Below are positions 43,478-51,803 of a stretch of DNA of 64,000 nt, one piece after another; position 1 is the first letter of the stretch, and every line of letters begins with the position of its first letter. Below the pieces are notes generated by a model. It ran no database searches. It saw only the letters and a list, made by a program, of their open reading frames with translations, and was not told where the DNA came from. Location of the stretch: positions 414,806-478,805 of the forward strand of contig PJFB01000003.1 in the NCBI GenBank assembly GCA_003574895.1, read 5' to 3'. A program made the position numbers and the translations under genes. Source of the DNA: Geobacter sp. (lineage in GTDB: Bacteria > Desulfobacterota > Desulfuromonadia > Geobacterales > Pseudopelobacteraceae).

Positions 43478-43915
43478 TCACACGCCGATGTCCTCGTTCC
43501 ACAGTTCCGGCCTTTCCTCGATAAACCTGGCCATCAGGCCGATGCACTCCTCGTTTTGCAGCACCTCGACCTGTACTCCACGGGAGCGGAGCAGTTCTTC
43601 CTCGCCCATGAACGTGCGGTTTTCGCCGATGACCACCCGCGGGATGCCATACAGAAGGATTGCGCCGCTACACATGGGACAAGGAGACAGGGTGGTGTAC
43701 AGCACCGACTCCCGATAAACCGCGGCCGGCTGGCGGCCAGCGTTCTCCAGGGCATCCATCTCGCCGTGGAGGATGGCGCTCCCCTTCTGCACCCGCCGGT
43801 TGTGCCCTCTGCCCAGGATGGTCCCGTTGTACACCAGCACCGACCCGATGGGGATGCCCCCTTCCGCCAGCCCTTGTTGGGCCTCATCAAACGCAGCCTG
43901 CATGAATTCGTCCAT
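43478..43915 (-). CDS. Cytosine deaminase of the yeast FCY1 type
   Basis: The 145-aa deaminase has HGEMDALENAGR and TTLSPCPMCSGAILLYGIPRVVIGEN, the zinc HxE and PCxxC motifs. Its C-terminus FIEERPELWNEDIGV closely matches the yeast enzyme as I recall it, which is about 158 aa. It should convert cytosine to uracil. That fits the uracil phosphoribosyltransferase and uracil permease at 59109-61058. GGAGG precedes the ATG. Bacterial cytosine deaminases are usually the unrelated CodA type. Confidence 0.85.
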   Translation of the reverse strand: MDEFMQAAFDEAQQGLAEGGIPIGSVLVYNGTILGRGHNRRVQKGSAILHGEMDALENAGRQPAAVYRESVLYTTLSPCPMCSGAILLYGIPRVVIGENRTFMGEEELLRSRGVQVEVLQNEECIGLMARFIEERPELWNEDIGV

Positions 43916-43936
43916 GGGAATCCTCCTTGGTTCAGC

Positions 43937-44635
43937 TTATTGCTGAAAATATGGGAAATGCAGAAGGGCAGGTTTTGTTCCCCCCAAGCAGTCTGCCTCG
44001 CTATGCTGCCGATAAGCCACCAAGTCGGCGACGGTCACCACCGGCAGGGCATGTTCCCTGGCAAACGAGATGATTTCCGGCATGCGGGCCATGGTACCGT
44101 CCTGGTTGGTCAACTCGCACAGCACGCCGCAGGGCTTGAGCCCGGCAAGACGCATCAGGTCGATGGTGGCCTCGGTATGGCCGGCCCGTTCCAGCACGCC
44201 GCCTGGGCGGGCGCGCAGGGGGAATACGTGACCGGGGCTGTGCAGGTCCCCCGGACCGGCATGGTCGGCAATGGCGGAAAGGACGGTGGTCACCCGGTCG
44301 CTGGCGGAAACCCCGGTAGTCACCCCTTCAGCCGCCTCGATGGAGACCGTGAAGGCGGTTTGGTAGCAGCTGGTGTTCTGCTCCACCATCATCGGCAAGC
44401 CGAGGGCAGCGACCTTTTCCGGCGTCAGACAGAGGCAGACGATGCCGCTGCACTCCCGGATCATGAGCGCCATCTGCGCCGCTGTCAACGACTCGGCGGA
44501 AAAGATGAGATCGCCCTCGTTTTCCCGTTCTTCATCGTCGGTGACCAGCACGCCCGAGCCTGCCCGCAAGGCGGCCAGGGCATTTTCAATACGTTCCGTA
44601 GGGGGACCAAAAGAGGCCAGCAGTTCCTGAGACAT
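43937..44635 (-). CDS. ribB: 3,4-dihydroxy-2-butanone 4-phosphate synthase
   Basis: The 232-aa enzyme has [20 protein letters not shown] (acidic loop), [32 protein letters not shown], the phosphate-binding [25 protein letters not shown] and the end [12 protein letters not shown]. It makes the four-carbon riboflavin precursor from ribulose 5-phosphate. It is a stand-alone synthase, not fused to RibA. An FMN riboswitch precedes it. It is about 15 residues longer than E. coli RibB. Confidence 0.95.
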   Translation of the reverse strand: MSQELLASFGPPTERIENALAALRAGSGVLVTDDEERENEGDLIFSAESLTAAQMALMIRECSGIVCLCLTPEKVAALGLPMMVEQNTSCYQTAFTVSIEAAEGVTTGVSASDRVTTVLSAIADHAGPGDLHSPGHVFPLRARPGGVLERAGHTEATIDLMRLAGLKPCGVLCELTNQDGTMARMPEIISFAREHALPVVTVADLVAYRQHSEADCLGGTKPALLHFPYFQQ

Positions 44636-44756
44636 GACGCTACTCCTTCACAAAAGGGAATTGGTCTCAGGGCGGCAGGCAGGTTGGCAGGCAAACCGGC
44701 ACACAAAACAAAGTGTAACCGCAGGCCGGTTGCCATTGGGTGGGTAGCTGCCTTAT

Positions 44757-44892
44757 CCTCTCTCATCCGGACTATGACCGTCGGCTCTGGCATCGCACCA
44801 GATCTGCTGACCTTCTCCTGCTGGAGGAAGCGCTCGCGGGCTCCCCGGAAAAACCGGGATACCGCCGGTGGGGAATCGCACCCCGCCCTGAG
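44757..44892 (-). promoter_or_regulatory. FMN riboswitch (RFN element)
   Basis: Read on the reverse strand it begins AGGGCGGGGTGCGATTCCCC and contains ACCGGCGGTA, AGCCCGCGAGC, CAGATCTGGTGCGATGCCAG and AGCCGACGGTCATAGTCCGG, then ATGAGAGA. These are the conserved RFN helices and loops. It lies 122 bp upstream of ribB. The P-loop lengths look normal. Confidence 0.95.
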
Positions 44893-45096
44893 AATAAGTG
44901 CCACCACCATACGAGCGCACGAGCCATGTTGTCAAGCCCCTTTGCCGATAATGCCGCTGTCTCGTAATCAGATGCGGGCGATGGCTTTACTTTGCGGACA
45001 TTGTCTCATACAATTGAAAAATCTGTTTACCTGCTCTGCTCAAGTAACGCTGCAAGCCGGCAACCCGAAGCACAATTTCATAAGGAGGAACACACA

Positions 45097-45600
45097 ATGG
45101 GATCTAAAGGACGCGAGATTATCGGCATGGACGTGGATGAGCTGCTGGGACTCCTGCAGAGGGCCTTCTGCGACGAGTGGCTGGCCTACTACCAGTACTG
45201 GCTGGGCGCCAAGGTCGTCAAGGGGCCCATGAAGGATGCCGTGGGCGCCGAACTGCTGCAGCATGCCACCGAGGAACTGATGCACGCCGACATGGTCGCC
45301 ATGCGCATCATCCAGCTGGGGGCACTGCCGATCACCAAGCCGGAGGAGTGGTACAAGCATACCAACTGCGGCTACGACGCGCCGGACGACCCCTTTGTCA
45401 AGGTGCTGCTGGAGCAGAACATCAAGGGCGAACAGTGCGCCATCGGTGTTTACAAGCGGCTTTTGGACATCACCCGGGAAAAGGACCCCATCACATACAA
45501 CATGGTGCTGACCATCCTGCAGCAGGAGATCGAGCACGAGGAAGACCTGCAGTCCCTGCTGGAGGATTACGAACTGCTGGTCAGGGCCATGAAGGGGTAG
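45097..45600 (+). CDS. Ferritin-like / Dps-like diiron protein
   Basis: The 167-aa protein has two ExxH-type helices typical of ferritin-like bundles: FCDEWLAYYQYW and ELLQHATEELMHADMVAMRI, then LLEQNIKGEQCAIGVYKRL and LTILQQEIEHEEDLQSLLEDY. Cys residues near positions 25, 93 and 113 recall thioferritin-like DPSL proteins, which have an extra Cys pair. TAAGGAGG lies nine bases before ATG 45097. It likely stores iron or removes peroxide. It forms a separate unit from the MscS gene. Confidence 0.82.
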   Translation: MGSKGREIIGMDVDELLGLLQRAFCDEWLAYYQYWLGAKVVKGPMKDAVGAELLQHATEELMHADMVAMRIIQLGALPITKPEEWYKHTNCGYDAPDDPFVKVLLEQNIKGEQCAIGVYKRLLDITREKDPITYNMVLTILQQEIEHEEDLQSLLEDYELLVRAMKG

Positions 45601-45669
45601 CAAATATAGACTCAGTACCGGGGCAAACACATTAACCCGGATAAAATTATCATGGAGGGAATCATAATC

Positions 45670-46518
45670 ATGGCACTCGAAAGCTTACCCATAACAGGAC
45701 AGCTGGCAACGCTGAACCAGGCTCAAGGCAAGTTGCTGGACTTGAGCATCGAATTCGGTCCCAGGCTTTTCGCAGCTGCCCTGATTCTTGTGGTGGGACA
45801 CTATTTCGGGCGATGGGTCGGACGACTGTTGGACAAAATGCTTAAGCACATGGATCTGGACATTACCATCCGGCAGTTGCTGACACGCATAGTCCGGGGC
45901 CTGTTCCTGGTCCTGTTCCTGGTCATGGCCCTGCAAAACCTGGGAGTAGACCTGTTGCCCCTCATCGCCGGCCTGGGTGTGGCTGGCGCAGGCGTAGCAC
46001 TGGCCATGCAAGGGGTGTTGTCAAATGTGGCGGCGGGCCTGACCATCATCTTTACCCGGCCATTCCGGGTGAATGAGTACATTTCGATTGCCAAGGAAGA
46101 AGGTTTGGTGGAAAACATCTCGCTGTTCAGCACCACCCTGAGCCATGTGGACCTTTCGCGGGTGGTCATACCCAACAGAAAGATCGCCGGCGAGATACTC
46201 CATAACTATGGCGAAATCCGCCAGATCAACCTGACGGTGGGGGTTGCCTACACCACCGATATCGGGCAGGCTCTCGGGGCCGTGGAGGAGGTGCTGCGCT
46301 CCAACCCCCGCGTGCTCCAGGAGCCCAGGCCCGTTGTCCAGGTCGTTACCCTGGCCGACTCCTCCGTGAACATCGGCGTGCGCCCCTGGGTCAGCGTGCC
46401 CGACTATGCCCTGGCCATCGGCGAACTGAACCGGTCGGTGCTCGAGACCTTCCGGCAGCAAGGCATCAGCATCCCCTTCCCTCAACGGGAAGTCAGACTC
46501 CTGGACTCCGGCAGATGA
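45670..46518 (+). CDS. Small-conductance mechanosensitive channel (MscS family)
   Basis: The 282-aa protein has three helices (about 22-45, 70-95, 100-125), the pore helix with GVAGAGVALAMQGVLSNVAAG, and the beta domain (FRVNEYISIAKEEGLVENISLFSTTL ... VVIPNRKIAGEILHNY). These are the MscS hallmarks. I chose ATG 45670 since GGAGG is just upstream and also hides in the alternative N-terminus. It relieves osmotic downshock by releasing solutes. Confidence 0.92.
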   Translation: MALESLPITGQLATLNQAQGKLLDLSIEFGPRLFAAALILVVGHYFGRWVGRLLDKMLKHMDLDITIRQLLTRIVRGLFLVLFLVMALQNLGVDLLPLIAGLGVAGAGVALAMQGVLSNVAAGLTIIFTRPFRVNEYISIAKEEGLVENISLFSTTLSHVDLSRVVIPNRKIAGEILHNYGEIRQINLTVGVAYTTDIGQALGAVEEVLRSNPRVLQEPRPVVQVVTLADSSVNIGVRPWVSVPDYALAIGELNRSVLETFRQQGISIPFPQREVRLLDSGR

Positions 46519-46775
46519 ACATGAGGCAGGATCATACAAGCTGCTGGTCAGGACAATAAAAGGTCTGTAAACCGCAGCTGAAACCGTCTAATATGGAATT
46601 GAGCCTGCACAGTAGCTGACACAGCTAACATTGTTCACCTAACCACTTGACGTTGCTACCTTTTCAGGTGTATCAGTATAAAACCATGCTCACAATGAGG
46701 CAAGCGGAGTAATCATCAACAACTTGAGTTACTGCGTTGCCAGTCTTTCATGTGCAGAAACAGGAGATTGCCCTG

Positions 46776-46994
46776 ATGAAAACCGCATCCACGCAACAAA
46801 AAAAAACAAAGTCTTTAAAAGACCCTAAACAAAGTCGGAATAATGTGACAGAGTTGTCTGCATATCTTGCTGAACGTGAGCGTCAGCGGCAGTCGTTGGT
46901 ACACAGCTTGAAAGGCAAATACAGCGACATGAAATTCAGCAGCGAAGATCTTATTAAACAGCGGCGGGCAGAAGCTCTACTGGAGGGGCACTGA
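46776..46994 (+). CDS. Putative antitoxin of a PIN-domain toxin
   Basis: The 72-aa basic protein (MKTASTQQKKTKSL...) has a C-terminal helix SSEDLIKQRRAEALLEGH and no other motif. Its stop overlaps the start of the PIN gene by one base (TGATG). This arrangement marks it as the likely antitoxin, although no DNA-binding fold is obvious. GGAG precedes the ATG by about nine bases. Confidence 0.65.
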   Translation: MKTASTQQKKTKSLKDPKQSRNNVTELSAYLAERERQRQSLVHSLKGKYSDMKFSSEDLIKQRRAEALLEGH

Positions 46995-47401
46995 TGCAGT
47001 ATGTGCTGGATGCCTGCGCGTTGCTTGCCTTTTTACGAGGAGAAGAGGGAGCGGACAAAATTGAATCTCTACTTCTTGACAACAACAATCGTTGTCTGGC
47101 CCATGCTGTCAATCTCTGCGAGGTCTATTTCAACCTTGTGCGAGAGTATGGCGAACCCACGGCTCGCGCCGCAATACAGAATTTCAGGGATATCGGCATT
47201 CTGACAGTGGATGACATGTCTGAGCCATTCTGGCAGGATGCAGGAAACCTCAAGGCAACGATAAAACGCATCTCTCTTGCGGATTGCTTTGGGCTCGTAA
47301 CTGCCCGTAACTTCAAATCACCTTTTGTGACTTCTGACCACCATGAACTTGAAGCGGTATCTCAATATTTTCCCGAAATCGAGATTTCGTTTTTCAGGTA
47401 A
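46994..47401 (+). CDS. PIN-domain toxin (VapC-like)
   Basis: The 135-aa protein has the PIN acidic residues in MQYVLDACALLAFL, VNLCEVYFNLV, ISLADCFGLV and TSDHHELEA. These coordinate magnesium in RNases that cleave tRNA or rRNA. It overlaps the small upstream gene, so the pair forms a toxin-antitoxin module. The length is typical. Confidence 0.85.
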   Translation: MQYVLDACALLAFLRGEEGADKIESLLLDNNNRCLAHAVNLCEVYFNLVREYGEPTARAAIQNFRDIGILTVDDMSEPFWQDAGNLKATIKRISLADCFGLVTARNFKSPFVTSDHHELEAVSQYFPEIEISFFR

Positions 47402-47456
47402 TCAGCTGCAGATCCAAGAATTGTCGCTTGCCATTTCATTTTGAAACAATATTCAT

Positions 47457-48635
47457 ATGAAAAACAACACCCACTCCCTTGCCCCGTTCCTGCTGCTTTG
47501 CATCATCGGCTTCGCAGCATTTTTCGGTTCATACCTGCGCATCCCGGTCATGCCGCTCCTTGCCGCCACCCTGGGCGCCGATCCGGCCCAGGTGGGCACG
47601 ATCAACGGCGCCTTCATGCTGACCACCGGGGTGCTGTCCATCCCCGCCGGCCTGCTGGCCGACCGCACCGGCCGCAAACTCCCTATTATCGTTGGCGTGA
47701 TCGCCACCGCAGCCTCGTCGCTGCTGGTGACCCAATGCCACCAGCCCTGGCAGATGGCCGCGGCCTATGTGCTCTTCGGCGCCGGGCTGGCCGCCTTTGC
47801 GCCGGGCATGCTGTCACTGGTGGCCGATGTCATGCCGCCTGACCTCCTGGGCCAGGCCTATGGCTGGTATACCACCGCCATCTACATCGCCATGACCCTG
47901 GGCCCGGCATCGGGAGGCTTTCTGGCAAAATCCTGGGGGCTCCGCCAGGTGTTCATGGTGTCCGGCTGCCTGCTGGCGATAGTTGCGTTGCTGGCTCAGT
48001 GGGCATTGCCCAAAGGTCCGCCCCGCCACAAAACAGAGCTCCATGCCGCCCTGGCAGCCAGTATGGGGCTGATGCGCAACCGCAAACTGGTTGCCTGCCT
48101 GCTGGCCACCGCCGGCAGTTGCATCGGTTTCGGGGTATTCCTGACCTTTCTCCCCCTGTACGCGTCGCTGCATGGCTATGATCCGGCCCAGGTGGGCCTG
48201 GTGTTTGCGGCCCAGGCCATCACCAACGTGGTGGGCAGGGTCCCCATAGGACGAGCAGCCGATCGCCTGGACCGCCGCTGGATCGTGGCCGCCGGCCTGT
48301 TCTTCCTGGCTGTGTCGCTGGCTGCGCTGGGGCAAGTGGTGCAACTGACGCAACTTATGGGCTGCGCCGTTGTCATGGGAGTGGGCATGGCCCTGACCTT
48401 CACCGCCATCGGCGCCCTGATCGCGGACCTGGCCCCGGTCGTGCAGCGGGGCTTGGCCATGGGGATGTACAACAGTTGTGTCTACCTGGGCATGATGTCC
48501 GGTGCCACGGTTATGGGTATCGCCCTGAAACGGATCGGCTACCCCCACGGATTTACCGCTGCCGGCGCCGTGGCCCTGGTCAGCCTGGTGCTGTTTGTAT
48601 CGATGATGGGGACTAGCACGTCCCGGCAGGCCTAG
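47457..48635 (+). CDS. MFS transporter, drug-efflux-like
   Basis: The 392-aa protein has twelve helices, with the loop 2-3 motif GLLADRTGRKLPIIVG and repeated SxxGPxxGGFL-like motif C (TLGPASGGFLAKSWGLRQVF). A second-half motif GRAADRLDRRWIV is present. It resembles proton-driven exporters of the MdtG or YnfM type. It starts at ATG 47457 without a strong ribosome site and ends before a bidirectional terminator. The substrate is unknown. Confidence 0.88.
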   Translation: MKNNTHSLAPFLLLCIIGFAAFFGSYLRIPVMPLLAATLGADPAQVGTINGAFMLTTGVLSIPAGLLADRTGRKLPIIVGVIATAASSLLVTQCHQPWQMAAAYVLFGAGLAAFAPGMLSLVADVMPPDLLGQAYGWYTTAIYIAMTLGPASGGFLAKSWGLRQVFMVSGCLLAIVALLAQWALPKGPPRHKTELHAALAASMGLMRNRKLVACLLATAGSCIGFGVFLTFLPLYASLHGYDPAQVGLVFAAQAITNVVGRVPIGRAADRLDRRWIVAAGLFFLAVSLAALGQVVQLTQLMGCAVVMGVGMALTFTAIGALIADLAPVVQRGLAMGMYNSCVYLGMMSGATVMGIALKRIGYPHGFTAAGAVALVSLVLFVSMMGTSTSRQA

Positions 48636-48650
48636 AACCAAAACCGCAGC

Positions 48651-48690
48651 AACGTAAAAAGACCGGTCAAGGAGCCGGTCTTTTTACGTT
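48651..48690. terminator. Bidirectional rho-independent terminator
   Basis: Arms AACGTAAAAAGACCGG and CCGGTCTTTTTACGTT form a perfect 16-bp stem with A- and T-runs on the two sides. It separates the convergent MFS and dctA genes. Confidence 0.92.
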
Positions 48691-48734
48691 AACGGCACAG
48701 CGGATCTGCGCCGGAATATGCCGCACAGCAGGTG

Positions 48735-50060
48735 TCAGTCGGCGGCCAGCTCCGGCTCATCGACCAACGAAAACTCTCCGTCCGCCTCTTCCTCACTGGC
48801 TGCTCCATTCAAAACCCGCTTCATCTGCGCCACATCCAGTTCGTTTTCCCAACGGGACACGACGATGGTTGCCACGCCGTTGCCAACGAAGTTGGTCAGG
48901 GCTCGGGCCTCGGACATGAAGCGGTCAATGCCCAGGATCAGGGCCAGGCCGGCCAGGGGGATGGTCGGTATTGCCGCAAAGGTGGCAGCAAGGGTGACGA
49001 AGCCGCTGCCAGTGACCCCGGCGGCACCTTTGGAGGTCAGGAGCAGGACGGCCAGGATTGTCAGTGTCTGGGCCCAGGTCAGCGGGGTGTTGGTGGCTTG
49101 AGCCACGAACAGCGCGGCCATGGTGAGATAGATGGAGGTCCCGTCCAGATTGAAGGAGTAACCGGTGGGAACTACCAGGCCCACCACCGATTTCTTGCAC
49201 CCCAGGTTCTCAAGTTTGGTCATCAGCCTGGGCAGCGCCGATTCGGAAGACGAGGTGCCGAGCACAATCAGCAGCTCCTCGCGGATATAGTAGATGAACT
49301 TGAAGACGTTGAAACCGCAGAGCTTGCCGATGGGACCGAGCACCAGGACCAGGAAGAGGATGCAGGTGAGGTAGAAGCTTCCCATCAGCATCCCCAGCTT
49401 TGACAGGGAACCGACCCCGAACTTGCCGATGGTGAAGGCCATGGCGCCAAAGGCACCGATGGGTGCGAACTTCATGATGATGTTGACGATCCCGAAAAAC
49501 GCCTGGGACATCTGGTCGATCAGCTTGTGGACCGCCTTGCCTTTCTCGCCCAAGGCCGACAGGGCAAAACCGAACATGATGGCAAACAGGAGCACCTGCA
49601 GGATGTCCCCCTTGGCAAAGGCATCCACCACGCTCGATGGAATGATGTTGAGGAGAAAGTCGGTCATGGTATGTGACTTGGCCTGGGTGGTAAAGGCGGC
49701 CAGGGCCTTGGTGTCCAGCTTGGTCACGTCGGCATTGAAGCCGTCGCCCGGCCGGATCACGTTTACGACTATCAAACCGATGGCAAGGGCCAGGGACGTG
49801 ATCACCTCAAAGTAGAGCAGCGCCTTGGCCCCGACGCGCCCCACCTTTTTCATGTCCTCCATGCCGGCTATGCCGGTTACCACCGTACAGAAAATGACCG
49901 GTGTGATAATCATCTTGATCAGCTTGATGAAGCCGTCTCCCAACGGCTTCATGGCAACCCCGGTCTCCGGGTAGAAATTGCCGAGGACGACTCCGATGGC
50001 AATCGCCGTTATGACCTGGAAATACAGATGCTGGTAAAACTTCCTTGTTTTCATACTCAC
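48735..50060 (-). CDS. dctA: C4-dicarboxylate:cation symporter DctA
   Basis: The 441-aa DAACS protein shows [51 protein letters not shown] (serine-rich hairpin 1), [27 protein letters not shown] and [22 protein letters not shown]. These match E. coli DctA and its relatives. It imports succinate, fumarate and malate. Its promoter region has a sigma-54 site and two upstream palindromes; the kinase and regulator genes follow on the same strand. Fumarate or succinate use is common in Geobacteraceae. Confidence 0.93.
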   Translation of the reverse strand: MSMKTRKFYQHLYFQVITAIAIGVVLGNFYPETGVAMKPLGDGFIKLIKMIITPVIFCTVVTGIAGMEDMKKVGRVGAKALLYFEVITSLALAIGLIVVNVIRPGDGFNADVTKLDTKALAAFTTQAKSHTMTDFLLNIIPSSVVDAFAKGDILQVLLFAIMFGFALSALGEKGKAVHKLIDQMSQAFFGIVNIIMKFAPIGAFGAMAFTIGKFGVGSLSKLGMLMGSFYLTCILFLVLVLGPIGKLCGFNVFKFIYYIREELLIVLGTSSSESALPRLMTKLENLGCKKSVVGLVVPTGYSFNLDGTSIYLTMAALFVAQATNTPLTWAQTLTILAVLLLTSKGAAGVTGSGFVTLAATFAAIPTIPLAGLALILGIDRFMSEARALTNFVGNGVATIVVSRWENELDVAQMKRVLNGAASEEEADGEFSLVDEPELAAD

Positions 50061-50165
50061 CCCATTTACCTTTCGATAGAGTCAACTGCGAATATTGCAA
50101 CCATTCTGTTGTTGTTCTTGGCAGGACCGGCAGCACCGCCTTTTTGTGTAAAGGCAATGTTGTAT

Positions 50166-50183
50166 GAGCAAGCTGGATACCAA
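50166..50183 (-). promoter_or_regulatory. Sigma-54 promoter of dctA
   Basis: On the reverse strand TTGGTAT, five bases and TTGCT give GG and GC exactly 10 bp apart, a good -24/-12 match. It is about 105 bp before the dctA start. Confidence 0.65.
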
Positions 50184-50326
50184 GTTGCAATTATGTATAC
50201 AACTCGTTGAAATTAAACACTTCGCGGGCTTTTAAAAAATTGGGGGGCGCTGAAAAGGTATGACCATTGTTATGGGATTGGGAGTGAATTGGTGGAACTG
50301 TCTGAAAACATGGAAGATCTGCGGAT

Positions 50327-50360
50327 CATAACCTGGGTTATGAAAATAACCGTGGTTATG
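50327..50360. promoter_or_regulatory. Tandem palindromic upstream activator sites for the sigma-54 regulator
   Basis: CATAACCTGGGTTATG (50327-50342) and ATAACCGTGGTTAT (50346-50359) are perfect palindromes sharing ATAACC half-sites, with centres 18 bp apart. They lie about 160 bp upstream of the -24/-12 site, the typical place for NtrC-type activator binding. They also sit just downstream of the regulator gene. Confidence 0.7.
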
Positions 50361-50389
50361 ACCATTTGCCGATCATACCGCAACAGCGC

Positions 50390-51802
50390 TTAATCCCTGT
50401 CGCGTTCCAGCTTCAGGCGCTTGCTGAGTGCGGGTTGGGAGATGCCGAGCAGCCGTGCGGCAATCGTCTGATTGCCATGGGCACGGGTCATGGCCTCACT
50501 GACCAGCAGGCTCGTCGCCTCCGGAAAGGTGGGCAGCCGGTCGAGGCAGGTAAAGGGGTTTCCTTCAAGGGCAATGGCGGGTGCGGACGGGTCGGGCCGG
50601 CCAATGGCCCGCTGAAAGGTCTCCATGGACAGGATATGATCGCGGTGAACGCTGACCGCGTCATAGATCATGGATTTCAACTCCCGGACATTGCCGGGAA
50701 AATCGTAGGTGGCAAGAAGGTGGGCCAACTCCTTGGGCGGGGTGGGCTTTCTTTTTTCCAGTTTCCGGGCCACCTGAACGAGAAAATACTCCAGCAGCAG
50801 CGGGATATCCCCCTTGCGCTCCCGCAGCGGCGGGACGTGGACATGGTGGGTCCGCAGACGATAATAGAGGTCGCGGCGGAACCTGCCGTCGGCTTCCTTG
50901 CTCGCCAGATCCTGATGGGTGGCCACGATGATGCGGGCCTTGAGCCGCTTGGGGCGGTCGCTCCCCAGGGGAAAGTATTCTCCCTCCTGAAGCAGCCGCA
51001 GCAGCTTGACCTGGGAGGCAATGCTGAGGTCGCCGATCTCGTCCAGGAAAAGGGTGCCGTTGGCCGCCTCCTCGATCATCCCCCGGCGCACCTGCTCGGC
51101 ACCGGTAAAGGCGCCCCTGGTGTGGCCGAAGAGAGTGTCGGCGAACACCGTATCGTCGAGTCCCGCCACATTTACCGCCACCAGGGGCCCTTGGCAACCG
51201 CTCAGCTGATGGGTGGCCCTGGCCAGCAACTCCTTGCCCACGCCGCTCTCGCCGGTGATCAGGAGCGGCTGGGGGCTCAACGCCACTGCCTCGATGTAGG
51301 TGAATATGGCCTGCATGGCACGGTCGGCGGTGACGACCCCGGCAAAGGCCTCCGGATGCCGCACTTCACCGGTGAGGAAGCGGCTCGACATCTCCTGGTT
51401 TTCCCGCTGCAGTTCCAGCATCCGGATGGCGCGCAGCACCCCGCCCACAAGCCGGTCCTCCTCCACGGTCTTGACGAAATAGTCGAAGGCGCCCAGCTTC
51501 ATGCAGCGCACCGCGGTCTCCAGCTGATTCATGCCGCTGATCACCATCACGGCGGTCTCCGGGTGCTGCTCCCCAATCATGGCAAGCAGATCCTCGCCCG
51601 AGATGTGGGGCATGGTGAGATCCAGCAGGACAAGCCCCACCCTGTTACGGCCGAGAATAGTCGCCACTTCCCGGCTGTCCTGGCAGGTCAGGATGTTGGT
51701 GATGCCGGCGGAGCGCTCCAGGGTCAGGGCAAGGGAACGGAGCCAGGCCGGTTCGTCGTCCACCAGGAGGACGCAAAAGTGGGGATAAAGGTTTTCGCTC
51801 AT
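50390..51802 (-). CDS. Sigma-54-dependent response regulator, DctD-like
   Basis: The 470-aa protein has a receiver (VDDEPA; phospho-Asp in VLLDLTMP; FVKTVEE Lys), AAA+ domain with GESGVGKE and GAFTGA, and a C-terminal Fis-type HTH (NQTIAARLLGISQPALSKRLK). It follows the sensor kinase by one base and precedes dctA. By position and type it should activate dctA from the palindromic sites. The canonical DctD is similar in layout. Confidence 0.9.
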   Translation of the reverse strand: MSENLYPHFCVLLVDDEPAWLRSLALTLERSAGITNILTCQDSREVATILGRNRVGLVLLDLTMPHISGEDLLAMIGEQHPETAVMVISGMNQLETAVRCMKLGAFDYFVKTVEEDRLVGGVLRAIRMLELQRENQEMSSRFLTGEVRHPEAFAGVVTADRAMQAIFTYIEAVALSPQPLLITGESGVGKELLARATHQLSGCQGPLVAVNVAGLDDTVFADTLFGHTRGAFTGAEQVRRGMIEEAANGTLFLDEIGDLSIASQVKLLRLLQEGEYFPLGSDRPKRLKARIIVATHQDLASKEADGRFRRDLYYRLRTHHVHVPPLRERKGDIPLLLEYFLVQVARKLEKRKPTPPKELAHLLATYDFPGNVRELKSMIYDAVSVHRDHILSMETFQRAIGRPDPSAPAIALEGNPFTCLDRLPTFPEATSLLVSEAMTRAHGNQTIAARLLGISQPALSKRLKLERDRD

Positions 51803-51803
51803 T

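Noticed and set aside
46519..46775. Gene between MscS and the toxin-antitoxin pair
   Set aside because: No frame with motif or ribosome site; only AT-rich spacer was seen.
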